64,000 nt of DNA from Bactericera cockerelli (Eukaryota > Arthropoda > Insecta > Hemiptera > Triozidae): contig CM044966.1 of assembly GCA_024516035.1 (NCBI GenBank), positions 20,840,576 to 20,904,575 of the forward strand. The letters are read 5' to 3'. Position 1 is the stretch's first letter, and each line of letters starts with the position of its first letter. Shown here piece by piece: positions 9,783 through 21,280 of this stretch. The notes beneath the pieces were generated by a model. The model had not been told where the DNA came from and made no database searches. It saw only the letters and a list, made by a program, of their open reading frames with translations. The position numbers and the translations under genes are program-made.

Positions 9783-10491
9783 GTAAACAGAAAGCACGAA
9801 AAGCTTCGCGACGTCAGCCACTAACTGTGCCGAGGGGGGAGTATGTTCCGCCCCAGCCTGTCCCTTACACGCTCCCCGCCTCGTACAATTTCTCGGCGGA
9901 AAAGTCGGAAGAGGTGCAAACTGTGAATGTTGGCTACCGCTTTCCGTATCGGCTTATCTAGAGAGTAGTTCCAATCTGTTGATGATGGGGGACGAAATCG
10001 TACACTAAATCCAGTTTGGTGCAGAGGTAAACACCTCTGCTTCTTAGGCCCAATTTATGAAACAGGATTCAATATCTGGTGTCCTAGTAGTCAATTGGTT
10101 AACCTGGTAATTTGTAGCCCGTGCCAGAAACACTCTCCACTCTGTGTAAAGGATCATTAGCGCAGATTGAGAGTCTCATTATCTCCCTTTTAACTGTCAC
10201 ACAACGCACTCTGATTGGTAAATTTGAACGCAATAACCAATCGGAGTGCGTTATGTGACGATCGAAAAGGAAATTTAGGGATTTTGAGAGTGGAGAGTCT
10301 TTCTGGTGTGGGCTACTGATGTAGAAATTGTATAATAAAGACACAAAGCCATTGAAGAGCAATCACAAGTCGAAAATGTATATGAAATACAATTAAAAGT
10401 TGAAATTTTGTTCAAAAATGACCAAATTTGGATTACAAAAAAAGAGAACATGGATGGTATTTTAATTTAACTTTACAAATTTCCTTTTCAG
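9783..10491 (+). other. Intron 4 / alternative 3' coding end and UTR
   Basis: The first 179 bases continue the exon 4 frame to TAG at 9,961, with codon use like the exon. Beyond that there is a dispersed repeat ('atgaaacaggatt', about 10,058). A hairpin follows at about 10,190-10,275, with 'cgcactctgattggt' answered by 'accaatcggagtgcg'. It ends in 'aaatttccttttcag'. Confidence 0.6.
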
Positions 10492-12635
10492 ACAAACGAG
10501 AATTTACCAACATGGAGGAAATTGATTCGCCCAAAACAACAGTCGACTATTTCAAGCTGGTGACACCTGTGCCAGAAACACCCGCTCAAAATGACACTGC
10601 TCGAAGTCGTAAGCACTGCAGATGCAATCGACTCCACCCAAATCAGCCTCTTTATAATGGAGAAAACAATATGGGCCAGTTAAGAGAGAGAGAACAAGTG
10701 GTTGACACACAAAAGAAGCTCGATTATCCAGAACTAACTAAAAAACCTTATCAGCACAAAGCGATAGAAATTTACCATGAGCTGAAAAACATTATGGAAT
10801 CACTACAACTGAAAACTAAGACGCAAAATTTCCCAGGAGAAAAACAAAACGAGAAAACGGATGTCAACAACATAGAAGAAGATAATGAAAAATCTGTGGT
10901 AAAAGAAAATAACAACGGATATAATGAGCTCAGAGAAATGATGGAATCCTTACAACTCAAGACAAAGGCTCTGGTAATACCTGGAATCACGAGACAAAAA
11001 GAAAATCCAAATGTGAACAAAGGAACACATGATACAGGACACGTTGAGGCAGACCAAAGTACAGCATCTGAGGAGACCAGAACACAGCCACCACAAAAAG
11101 ACAGACTTGAACCCGCGGACTTGAACAGGAAAATTTTCGCTGAACGAAAAAGAAAAGTAAGAATTGACGACAACAAACTGTACGAATCAATGAAACTTGA
11201 AGCTATACGCAATGAGTACGTGAAGGCTTGTAAAGGACAAACGTGGAAGAAGCGCACGACACGCGATTTTCTTGACGCTGGATTTGTAACCGATAACCAG
11301 GATGTGAAATGTGTCGATGAACAAGATGCAAAAACAAATGTTCAAGCTGATAATCCAACTGATCAGACACAAAATGAAACTAAAGAGCAAGCCAAACTTG
11401 GACACTCGTTGGAAGCCACGACAGAAACAGCTAGATCACATTTGAACAAGTGCAAGTTCCTGTATGGAGAACTTAAGAAGAAATATGACATGCACCTGAG
11501 CAGTTCGGAGCGAGAGGAAAAACGCCAAGTGCGAGAGCGGATCCAATTCCTCAAGGACATGGTGAAACACAAGTACGCCAAGTTGAACGTCAAGACGGCG
11601 GACAAAGTGAAGGACTACAGGATTGATAAGACCGAGGAGATGGCTGGGTTCCCTGTGGAATGGTACGCGAAAAACAAACACAAAGTTCGCACGAGCACAG
11701 AAATAGAAGAGGAAAGCATCGATCAAGAGCTGGAAGCGGAACTCAAAGCTGCCAGGATGCGAATGGGGCACAATCAGCCTAAGAAACGGGCACGACGAGC
11801 TACCAAGGTTCTCATCAGGAGAAACAACGCGTCGTTTGTTGTGAGTTACAAACATTTGAATCTCTTCCGACGTAAAAATGTTAAGATCTATTTGAATCAC
11901 GAACATCTGAGAAAGTTTGACAGAATGAAAAGACACGTCCCAGAGAGGCTGGAGAGCGGATTCGACAGCGAGAATGAGTTCAACGGAGATGAGAAAGCCA
12001 CCAATAACCATGGAAATGATGACGGGAAAGTTGATGGAACCGATTATTTTAAAGTTAAAGATGGACAGTCTAAAATCAAAAACGGTTATGTAAACGAAGG
12101 CAAACCGATTTTTCTTGATACTAACGATCTGGTCATCAGACACACCGACAGTATCACAAGTGACGAAGACTTCCAAGGCATCGAGCTGCGCGCTGATGAT
12201 ATCGTCGATTCTAATTACGGCGATCCCGATGACATTGTTACAGAGAAAGAAATCAACGAAAACCAGTTTGACACGACAAATTCACTAAACAACGAAGACG
12301 TTTTTGAGCGAGCAGTTCACGCCACATCCATAAACCCACAAAGTACTACCGCACCTGTCCTCGATCCGGTCAATAATGGTCCGATGAAAATCCTGCTACG
12401 TCGAAAACGGTGGGAACAGCCAGTATACGTCACCAAACCAAAGGGTGGATGGAAAAAGTACGTCAAGAGCAAGATCAAAGAGATTAAGAAGAAAATGTCG
12501 ACCAAGTGGCGTGACCGAATCATCGAGTGGACCACAAAACACAAGTGGGAGACTCTACCGGACGAAAAGGACCGGACAACAGTCAAACAAACCAAGAAGT
12601 TCCTCAACATCAAGAAGATTCGCCAGATGATCTAA
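10492..12635 (+). CDS. Exon 5 (last) of the secreted proprotein-like gene: long charged, basic C-terminal region
   Basis: It opens with DKREFTNMEEIDSP after the 3' splice site at 10,491 and runs 2,144 bases to TAA. The encoded roughly 713 residues are rich in Lys, Glu, Asn and Asp, with no hydrophobic segment. An internal duplication is visible: YHELKNIMESLQLKTKT and YNELREMMESLQLKTKA are about 50 residues apart. Heptad-like charged helices occur in the middle (QVRERIQFLKDMVKHKYAKL). Furin-type sites KKRARR/ATK and LLRRKR/WEQ lie late, so a C-terminal fragment of about 80 residues, very rich in Lys and Trp (GGWKKYVKSK), could be released. I do not recognise the family. It could be a cuticular, salivary or matrix proprotein. 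Confidence 0.7.
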
Positions 12636-12644
12636 CATTCATCT

Positions 12645-12725
12645 AAGTCTGTCCCGGTAGCTCAGCGGTCAAGGAGGCTGACTGGTAATCCGGAGGTCAC
12701 GGGTCCTATACCCAGCCGGGACTTG
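12645..12725 (+). repeat. Degenerate tRNA-like sequence (SINE head or tRNA pseudogene)
   Basis: A perfect acceptor-like pair (GTCCCGG...CCGGGAC) and an A-box 'tagctcagcggtcaagga' are present. The anticodon stem does not pair and the T-arm reads 'gggtcctataccc', without a proper B box. I take it as a decayed tRNA-derived element. Confidence 0.5.
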
Positions 12726-12894
12726 TTTTGTTTCTTTCGATTACTAGTTTACGAGATATCTGAATTTTCATAATTTCTCGCAAAAAATAGAATGCCCGAT
12801 TTTCGTGAAATCGTTCCGGCGGGTCCATACTTTCAGCGCTCTACGACTTACCGTTATTGATATTATTTGTATACACACAGGCACACACAAGCCG

Positions 12895-13290
12895 TGTTTT
12901 TCTTTTGGATAAAAAAAAATTCCAGGTTCGGTATTTCCAAATATTTCCATTTTCTTCCAAGTTTAGCTTCCCCACTATTCGTGAAAGAAAAATGTGTTTC
13001 GGTACTTTTAAAGATAAACAATGGACTTAACCTATAAAAGAAACGGCAGCAAGAATTCTATAAATCCATTTTGGTTAACCCAACCGGAATAAGATTTTTC
13101 CTCTTCCAAAAAGCAAAATGATTCTCTTCCAGTTCGTCCGTTTTATTCCATTTGAATCCACTTTGGTTAGAAAGAAAAATACAGCTACATCCTCACTGAC
13201 TTTTATGAATCACGCGGGATTTTTTTCTGACATCACCTCGGGGATATTGTTTTCGAGAGACTTTTGTGGGAAAAAAGACAAAAAAAAAAA
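12895..13290. repeat. Dispersed repeat, family F (copy 2)
   Basis: It matches 6,180-6,490 and 16,460-16,730 ('agcttccccactattcgtga', 'cctataaaagaaacggcag'). The right end extends into 'gggatttttttctgacatca' and 'gagacttttgtggg', similar to the sequence that precedes exon 1 of the BTB genes. Confidence 0.6.
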
Positions 13291-13347
13291 AAAAAATAGA
13301 TAAAATAATGTATACACACATAAATATATCCTAACTAAAGGGCTGGG

Positions 13348-13791
13348 CACTGAGATCATATAACATAGAGGAAACCTTACCTATCTCGAACTGAACAAAT
13401 TCATGCATCAAACTTTGAACAGCTGATGGTCCCTCTTTCAACAAATCCCTGCTTCTCATTGGTTCAATTTATTTGAATTTTTTGTTTACCTCATGCAGTG
13501 ACGGATATCTAAACATCCTTAATTTTCACGTCAGATACCAAGTCGTATATTAATAGATAATATGTAGCAAATAAGGAAAGTAAAAGAGGAAGCAAAGACC
13601 AAAATAACTAATAGGTAAGTATGGAAAAAGTAAAAACATTATTTTAGAAGAATTAGGTAGTTTAGGTACCCGTTCTCTTCGCGAGAGAAAAATTACTACA
13701 ACTCCGGCACTGATTCTGAAATCAGCTGATGGTCCCTCTTGGACGCAAATCTCGATACAACGGGTTCCCTCTATGTTATATGATCTCAGTG
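13348..13791. mobile_element. hAT-like MITE with 8-bp target duplication
   Basis: Terminal inverted repeats are CACTGAGATCATATAACATA and its complement, 24 bp or more. The element is 444 bp and flanked by identical GGGCTGGG at 13,340-13,347 and 13,792-13,799. It interrupts a dispersed repeat whose uninterrupted form ('ctaaagggcggggttattgc') is seen at 14,169 and 54,620. Two internal copies of 'cagctgatggtccctctt' are present. No transposase. Confidence 0.85.
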
Positions 13792-13799
13792 GGGCTGGG

Positions 13800-15300
13800 T
13801 TATTGCTTATGGCAATGTTTTCCACCCTACCATTTTTTGTTAATTTCCTGTTGAAAAGTTTATGTTGCGAATTTCCGAAATACCTACCGAATATTATGTT
13901 AAATATAATGACTGTGGCAGAAATTGTTTCTGTGATTTACCAGCCTATGATTTTGTTTAAGTCTATGTTTTTATACATGTGGTATCTTTGTTTAATTATT
14001 TTAAACAAATCTGTATTATTATAATTAATTGATACTTCATTGGATATAAAAAGATATATAATATATATGTACAGTACAAATAATTATTATGTATAAAAAA
14101 TGGAATCGATATAAATAATAAAAAGGAAAAAAATAGAAAAATATATATACGTACAGATATTGTGTCCTAATTAAAGGGCGGGGTTATTGCCAGTGGTAAT
14201 CTCTTCCACACCAGCTACCCACATTAACCTCACTTAGCCTGATAAGGGTCAGTTTAGCTAGTCAGTTCTCTGTTTATAGTTGTCTAGCAAAATACTGGTC
14301 TTCTCCCTGTTTAAAATCCCCCAGTCAGACACTTGTTAAGAGTGTGATTCTGATTAAGTGGAATATCTGGAACAGGTTAATCTCCAGCATTCCCACATAC
14401 ATATCCTCGTTTGACTATAAAACAATGTAAGATATTGTTTAGCTATTGCTTACCCCACTAATTGGAGTGTAAAACTCCCTTAAGATCATTAATGCATGGA
14501 AATTGGTACACTTAAGAACAGTAAACTTTTTAAAGAGAAAAATTTCTTTTTAGTTACACCCTAAAACTGTCATATAGGAACCTTAGAACAGTCAACTTGT
14601 TGGACTTTTATCAGAAATTGTTAGATATAATTATATTGTTAAATCATCAATTTGTAGTCACTTTCACTTATCCGGTGTCAGGTACAATATTTGAGGAGGG
14701 AGGCAGCTTGAGTAGGTTTCTTCAGGTTGCTATGTTGGATTGGGTGCACAATACATGTAAACAGGTTTAAAATATCATGTGGATTTCCTCCATAGATCAT
14801 ATTTTAAATGCTAGGATCCAGTTTGAAAAGATATTATGTTTGCAGACATATTGGCCATCCTGACATCAGTTGGTCAAAAATTGTTCATGCTCTCTAAAGT
14901 TTTTAAAGAGCTCCAGAATTCAGTCAGAGCATTGGATCACTAAAAACAGAACTATTTTAAGTTACTTCAACACTAATATAACAAATAAATTAAAAGTGTT
15001 TTGCGACTTGATAAACTTTTCAGTTATTTAATTTCAACAATTGAATATGGAGTCCACAGACCATTGATGAAGAGAGACTTATTGCATACACAGTCACACA
15101 TTTATTTTTTAAGGCGTTTTCTCTATTCCGATGTCTTGCGAAAAAAAAAATATTTAAAAAAACTTATAAAAGATTGCGGAAACCTTTCCAAAGTGTTTAT
15201 AAACCTTGCCTAAGTAAGTTTTCCGCAAACTTATTATTTCATACTTTTTTTATACTTTTTTAAATTTTGTGAAGTAATAATAATAATAATAATAATGCTT
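13800..15300. other. AT-rich spacer, no gene seen
   Basis: A dispersed repeat tail ('aaagggcggggttattgcca') is at about 14,174. Short open frames here have no recognisable content and AT-driven composition. Confidence 0.45.
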
Positions 15301-15302
15301 TT

Positions 15303-15590
15303 TCTTTGTGTTATTATGTCACAATTTTAGTGGGTAGCGCAGAATCATAGGACTTTACCATGCACTTTAATTTACAATATCTTGTATTATTTTTTTTGCC
15401 TAAGATTCTGCCACTGGTCGCTGCTTCACATTAAAGCAGCTACTCATTTTTCCTCACGAGGTATGAGTGGACCCCGAACATCCAAGTACAGAGCAGAAAA
15501 AATCCTCCCCCGCTGGGAATCGAACACAGGTCACCATGTGTGCAATGCCTAGCGCGCTAACTCGCTCTGCCACAGTGACTACTAATTTTG
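15303..15590 (-). repeat. tRNA-derived SINE, family C
   Basis: The minus-strand head runs from about 15,590 with 'ctgtggcagagcgagttagc' (A box) and 'tgttcgattcccagcggg' (B box). The body includes 'cctcgtgaggaaaaatgag'. It is a near full-length copy. Confidence 0.75.
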
Positions 15591-15719
15591 TGAAGTAAAG
15601 GTTATTTTTACAAGGAAAAATCCATACTTTTTTTATACTTTTTAAACCTTGTGAAGTAAAGCTTATTTTTACAAGGAAAATTCAGAGTCTATAAAGCTTG
15701 TGTATTGTGTAACCTTTTG

Positions 15720-16075
15720 TGCTGTCTGGGTCCACTCGATAGGATTTGATAAAAAATATCAACCGGCCCTTTTTAATTTTTCTCCAAATATTTTTCACAA
15801 CTGAACTTAGATATATTTTTTCAACAACTCTTCAAAATTTCTAGAGCCTTGCTTGTTTCAACAAAAAAAAAAAAAACATATTCAATTTTCACCAAGTAGC
15901 GTGATTCGACCCAAAAATAGGTAAATTTCTAGGACCCCAATGAACATGTCTACAAAATTTCATCTATTTAGAAGAATCCGTTGGAGAGTTATCGGCGAAG
16001 AGATCTGACGATCTAGCTCTCGTTTGTCGACAGACAGACAAACGAAAGCCAAATCGTCCAGTATGCAACTCACTT
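15720..16075 (-). repeat. Dispersed repeat, family H (minus copy)
   Basis: On the minus strand it starts 'gacgatttggctttcgtttg', then 'tgtctgtctgt' and 'gggtcctagaaatttaccta'. Plus copies are at 22,140-22,560, 35,276-35,700 and 46,378-46,740. It has no coding capacity. A CA-rich simple repeat follows at 16,095-16,147. Confidence 0.7.
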
Positions 16076-16459
16076 AGTGAGGTCGCTACACTCCCTCACT
16101 CCCACACCCAAACACACACAGAGACACACACACACACAAACACAAAGTGGTTTTTTTAATTGAACGAAAAGCCTGAATGAGACCGAACAGTCAGCTCTGG
16201 TCAACCAAAATTTGAAGAATAAAAAAATTGATTTTTGGAAATCTGGTTTGTTTACATTTGAGATATCGGTGTTTTTTTACATTTTGCATTTGAAATCATC
16301 CACTTCTTCTTCTTCTTCTTACCGAACCAAACGCCATGACCAAACGAACGAGCCGGTCCACTCTGGTCAGGATTTTTGGTCAGGTCAAATAAAAAAAAGT
16401 GAATTTCAGTGACCAGGTCAGCTTCGGTTCGCTTCGTTCGAACCGCTTACACACAGAAG

Positions 16460-16730
16460 GGGTATTTTTCTTTTGTTTAAATTTTTTTTTCCAGGTTCGA
16501 TATTTCCAAATATTCCCCCCTATTCGTGAAAAAAAAAAATGAGTTTCGGTACTTAGATAAACAATGAACCTATAAAAGAACTGGAAGCAAGAATTTTCTT
16601 CTTCCAGTTTGGTCAACCTAACTGGAAGAAGATTTTTCCTTTTCCAGAACAAAAATGACTTGCTTTCAGTTTGGTTCATTTTATTCCAGTTGTATCCACT
16701 TTGGTTGGAAAGAGAAAAATACGGCTAGAG
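16460..16730. repeat. Dispersed repeat, family F (copy 3)
   Basis: It shares 'cctataaaagaactggaagc', 'gagtttcggtacttagataa' and the opposed 'aactggaagaaga' motifs with copies 1 and 2. It abuts the conserved block upstream of BTB gene A. Confidence 0.65.
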
Positions 16731-16734
16731 ATTT

Positions 16735-17037
16735 TTGTGAAGGGACTTTTTTGGGAAAAAGACAGAAAATCACCGCCACCGAAATCTCCCTCGTGCCAGT
16801 TCCTTCATCCGTAGAATCACCACACTTGACTCATCTCTCGCCATAGTCGCCATTATTCTGATTTTTTTTGAGCTGAGTATTGTGAGTCATCTCACAGTTT
16901 TGAGTTTTGACTCTCAGATGAGAATTGGGGTGACATTCTATCCACCAGGCGACTCCAAGCTACAACAAATTAACTTCAGAATCTTCAGATTGCTATCCAG
17001 TATATTTCAAGACACAAGTACTCTCCACAACCTCAGG
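16735..17037 (+). promoter_or_regulatory. Putative promoter and non-coding exon 1 of BTB-BACK gene A
   Basis: The block 'accgccaccgaaatctccct' plus 'cgtgccagttcctt' is followed by 'aacttcagaatcttcagatt' and 'catttcaagacacaag'-type sequence, and ends in a splice donor cagG|gtaagtg at 17,038. The same ordered block recurs at 32,312-32,582 and 43,215-44,195, each time upstream of the next BTB gene, and each ends in gtaagtg. The BTB coding exon begins right after a 3' splice site, so an upstream non-coding exon is required. This is the best candidate (intron about 7.9 kb). Confidence 0.5.
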
Positions 17038-17159
17038 GTAAGTGAATCTGTTCAGTTTACTGCAAGGGTGTAGGGTTGGGAATTTGAATGAAAATTCTGA
17101 TAAAGATAGATGTATTTGGAATTTTAGAAGACACCATTGCCAATTTTAGCAGCATATTA

Positions 17160-17420
17160 AGGGCTAGATTATGAAACAGGATAAGTTCATCTTTTAGAAC
17201 ACTATTCCTTAACTTTTACATTGACAAGTTCTCTCCATAACCAGGGTAAGTGAATCTGTCCACTGTCCAGTACACTGCAAGGGTGTAGGGTTGGGAATTG
17301 GGAACCTACAGAAATTCTTATATTTTGAATTTGAAAAATTCTAGTTGCTAGTTTTCTCCATGGAAAGGGTGTTAGTGGGTCTGGATCCACAAATGAAATA
17401 TTTAACATACCAAAAAGAAA
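17160..17420. repeat. Dispersed repeat with 'attatgaaacagga' motif
   Basis: 'gggctagattatgaaacagg' followed by 'ccttaacttttacattgaca' also appears at 32,707, 44,320 and, in part, 5,370 and 10,055. It contains a partial repeat of the exon 1 end ('tctccataaccagggtaagt', about 17,231). Confidence 0.55.
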
Positions 17421-17755
17421 AAACGTAAGAGCTGAGGTAAGATATAAATTAATTAGTTAGTACTTTTAATTTATTACTTAGACCTTAAGAAGTACAATTC
17501 AACAATTCACAAATTTTACTTGGATACTTTGGCTACTCTAGGACAACTGCTGAGCTTTCTGCACTCCAGTTGGATCAGTGGAATCATAACTCACGTGAGT
17601 TTTGGAATATAACTCTGATTGGTTGTTTATGTCAAATTTCAGTTATGATTGGCTAATACTGTTTTGCTGTCTGAATTTCACAAATTCAACAATAGAATTT
17701 ACTCACGTGAGTTTTGGAGTTATTTTTTCATTGGATCATTTTTGACAACTATTAA

Positions 17756-18908
17756 CCTTTTACGGTCCAGTGCATGTCCCACATGAAACCATAGAAATGC
17801 CGCTACACTCCAGTATAAAATTCACTAGAACAGTCCTTAAGGTCCAGTGCATGTCCCACATGCATTGTTTTGTTTGTTCATCAGGTCAAGTTGTTTCGGA
17901 AAGGAACAAAGCACTACGGTCCAATAGATTTTTTCTTTCAAATTACAGACCTCGTATACAGGGTGTTCGTAGACGAACCAAACTTTTGACTTTGTAAAAA
18001 GAACAATAGATCCCCAATTAGCGATATGGGAGCTAAAAATGGGTAAATAATTAGTTATAAAACACTATTAAAAAAAGGTAGGTAGTGGAAGTATAAAAAG
18101 ACAATGTGTTGAAGAGGGTCATGAAATCAATGCTAACAACGCCACCCTGTATCACACATCATCTATCTTTGTCTAACTCATGTCAACAAGTGTGCTAGAA
18201 AGAGACAGAGATATACTTTGCAGAGGTATCTTTGACCCTCAAATAAACATAATATAAAGAAAATAAATTACTTACCACAAAGTAAATTTTGAATTTTCTT
18301 TGCTTCTTCTTTACCTATAAAACTATACAGTTTACTTTTAGACATTTTTATCACAGAAATAAAGACGATATAACAGGTACTACACTGAACCAACCTTCCG
18401 CAGTTTGCACTGATAATAATGTTTGTTTACACAGCCGGCTTACATATTAGACACTTTTGACTTGTTCGTAAATATTCTACGGAATATCACGAATCAACTA
18501 GAATAAATCTGATAGGCTGATAATTAAAGGAAAATATAAAATGAAATCGAATAAAGTGGAGGGAAATCTTGCATGTGGGACATGCACTGGACCGTAAGAG
18601 CGTTATTAATAGTTGTATGTGGGGCATGCACTGGACCTTAAGGACTGTTCTTGTGAATTTAAACTGGAGTGTAGCAGTGTTTCTATGGTTGCATGTGGGA
18701 CATGCACTGGACCTTAAGGACTGTTCTTGTGAATTTTATACTGGAGTGTAGCGGCGTTTCTATGGTTGCATGTGGGACATGCACTGGACCTTAAGGACTG
18801 TTCTTGTGATTTTTATACTGGAGTGTAGCAGCGTTTCTATGGTTGCATGTGGGACATGCACTGGACCGTATGGGCAGTTCCAATTTTTTTTCACTGGAGT
18901 GCAGAAGG
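17756..18908 (-). mobile_element. piggyBac-like non-autonomous element (copy 1)
   Basis: It is bounded by TTAA at 17,752-17,755 and 18,909-18,912, with ends CCTTTTACGG...GCAGAAGG. It is 1,153 bp. Several 70-80-bp subunits contain GCATGTGGGACATGCACTGG, in which GCATGT/ACATGC is an inverted repeat. A short minus-strand frame (about 18,347 down to 18,275) starting MSKSKLYSFIGKEEAKK and ending in gtaagt may be a residual first exon. A nested TIR-like piece with 'acagggtg' ends lies at about 17,957-18,153. Confidence 0.75.
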
Positions 18909-18912
18909 TTAA

Positions 18913-19613
18913 TTCGATTGTTTCTCAAGTAATGCTGATCCAATGATCTACTTTGATTCTCATGAATGCTGAATTATTAATTTGAAAACCAGAGGCAAAC
19001 TTGTAACAATGTATATATGACCCCTACTACTATTGGGCAAATGGACCTCTGATTATAACAACAAAAACTACAGGTCCCTTGGCATTTGTTATAGTGCAAA
19101 ATTATCTGTATTAACAAATAGAACTACGGAATAATTATGCAATTATCCAGAGAATATTTTTTTTTTTTTTGATATTTAAAATGGAAAAAAACTTTACTTC
19201 CATAGGAACTACTTACCGATTGTATGCACAAAGCAATAACACCATAGCCAACCAGTTCCAGACTATGCCTGCTGAGCCCCTTGGCACTGTTAAAGTATGT
19301 GGTTTAAAATGGGACCAAGTTAAAGTTTATTCCAAAAACTTTAAGTTTATTCCAAAATACAATCATTTGAAATTGGAGCCAAGTGTCTTGAAAACCATCT
19401 ACATACATATAATAAAATCTAAAAGCACTTCTATCGCAGGCAACTTTTTAATTTCATTAGTCATTTTTTTTTTCTTTTTATTTACAATACAATAAACGGA
19501 AATTTTTCCAGTTCTAACTAATTACAATTATTTTTGCCTAACTAAGCCTATGCCAGCAACTACTAAAAAAAAACAAAACTTTGCCAAAACAAACAAAAAT
19601 ATGTACTATGTCC
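18913..19613. other. Spacer, nothing recognised
   Basis: AT-rich sequence between the two piggyBac-like copies. A frame of about 108 codons at 19,169-19,495 is AT-driven and shows no domain. Confidence 0.4.
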
Positions 19614-19617
19614 TTAA

Positions 19618-19777
19618 CACACAGACGACCGGCATGATTTTAGTGAGTTCTCCCGTGGGACCGACAATGTTTAGGCTATTCACAGGCATAGTGCATGCGT
19701 GTACCACCGGTGGTACACTCAGTCCATTCCGTACAGACACGCATACACCACCGGTGGTACACCCAGTCGTCTAAGTG
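19618..19777. mobile_element. Short TTAA-flanked MITE with internal 16-bp palindromes
   Basis: It is flanked by TTAA (19,614-19,617 and 19,778-19,781). The ends CACACAGACGACCGG and CCAGTCGTCTAAGTG are imperfect inverted repeats. It is 160 bp. Inside are two copies of the palindrome CACCGGTG in 'gtaccaccggtggtac' context (about 19,701 and 19,748). A piggyBac-type MITE is likely. Confidence 0.7.
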
Positions 19778-19781
19778 TTAA

Positions 19782-20241
19782 CAATAATAAAACTATTTCA
19801 ACAAAATTTATATAGTACTAATAATACAAGGCAAAAAAGTAAATAAAGAAAGAATCACATGAATCTGTTAGTATCTGAGCCCTAGAATTAATTTATTGAA
19901 ACATTTCTTGAGCTCACCCAGAAAAAATCTCACAATTGATCAGACAGTTTTGTATAAAAACTTGAAAAGTAAAAGAGAGTCTTAGTAATGCTTTGCCACC
20001 CACAAAAATCATGAAAAGTCCTTTTTAACTAAAGTTTGAATAACTAAGGTTTCAAGTATTTGAAGTATCTGTGTCCCTCTGCTTTACCACATATAGTAGG
20101 TACTTCAAATACTTTAAATTTTAGTTAACCCACCACAGTGAGGTTCTGTGGTTGGGTGGAAGAGATTGCCACAGGCAATAACGCCGCCCTTTAGGTAGGA
20201 CATAACTTCAACTTCATTATTTTTTTTCCTTGTATATATGC
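19782..20241. other. Spacer with dispersed repeat remnants
   Basis: About 20,150-20,205 is a minus-strand copy of the 'ggttgggtggaagagattgc' / 'aggcaataacgccgcccttt' repeat seen at several other sites. No gene. Confidence 0.45.
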
Positions 20242-20245
20242 TTAA

Positions 20246-21235
20246 CCTTTTGCACTCCAGTGAAAAAAATTGGAACTGCCCATATAGTCCAGTGCATGTC
20301 CCACATGCAACCTCAGACGCGCTGCTACACTCCAGTAAAATATTCATTAGGTAGGTCCTTAAGGTCCAGTGCATGTCCCACATGCAACTATTAATAACGC
20401 TCTTACGGTCTGGTGCATGTCCGACATGCAAGATTTCCCTCCATCTTCTTCGATTTCATTTTATATTTTCCTTTATTTATCAGCCTATAAGATTTATTCT
20501 AGTCGCTTTGTGATATTCCGTAGAATATTTACGAACAAGTCAAAAGTGTCTAAAATGTAAGCCGGCTGTGTAAACAAACATTATTATCAGTGCAACCTGC
20601 GGAAGGTTGGTTCAGTGTAGTACCTGTTCTATCATCTTTATTTCTGTGATAAAAATGTCTAAAAGAAAACTGTATAGTTTGATATGTGAAGAAGAAGCAA
20701 AGAAAGTTCGAAATTTCCTTTGCAGTAAGTAATTTATTTTCTTTATATGTTTATTTGAGGGTCAAAGATACCTCTGCAAAGTATATCTCTGTCTCTTTGT
20801 AGCACACTTGTTGACATGAGTTAGACAAAGAAGGATGATGTGTGATACAGGGTGGCGTTGTTAGCATCGATTTCACGACCCTCTTCAACACATTCACTTT
20901 TTGTACTTCCACTACCTACCTTTTTTTAACATTGTTTTATTATTTACCCATTTTTAGCTCCCATATTGCTAATTGGGGATCTATTGTTCTTTTTACAAAG
21001 TCAAAAGTTCGGGTCGTCTTCAAACACCCTGTAAACAAGGTCTGTAATTTGAAAGAAAAAAATCTACTGGACCATAGCACTTCGTTTCTTTCCAAAACAA
21101 CTCGACCTGATGAACAAACAAAACAATGCATGTGGTACATGCACTGGACCTTAAGGACTGTTCTAGTGAATTCTATACTGGAGTTTAGCAGCGTTTCTAT
21201 GGTTGCGTGTGGGACATGCACTGGACCATAAAAGG
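20246..21235 (+). mobile_element. piggyBac-like non-autonomous element (copy 2, inverted relative to copy 1)
   Basis: TTAA lies at 20,242-20,245 and 21,236-21,239, and the element is 990 bp. The ends are CCTTTTGCACTCCAGTG and GGACCATAAAAGG. It is the reverse-oriented relative of 17,756-18,908 with fewer internal subunits. At 20,655 ATG opens MSKRKLYSLICEEEAKKV, which ends at a gtaagt-like site (about 20,725). This could be the first exon of a lost transposase. Confidence 0.75.
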
Positions 21236-21280
21236 TTAATCTTTTTGTTTTTCTTTATATTTCATTGTATTCTACTGTAT

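Noticed and set aside
10772..12613. Long minus-strand open frames (161 and 246 residues)
   Set aside because: They are antisense shadows of exon 5, whose plus frame is much longer and has splice sites in phase.
12645..12725. A functional tRNA gene
   Set aside because: The acceptor stem pairs, but the anticodon stem does not and the T-arm lacks a proper B box.
19169..19495. 108-residue open frame between the piggyBac-like copies
   Set aside because: AT-driven composition, no domain, no splice or start context that supports it.
17756..21235. An active piggyBac transposase gene
   Set aside because: Only a possible first-exon remnant of about 25 codons is present; no catalytic domain.
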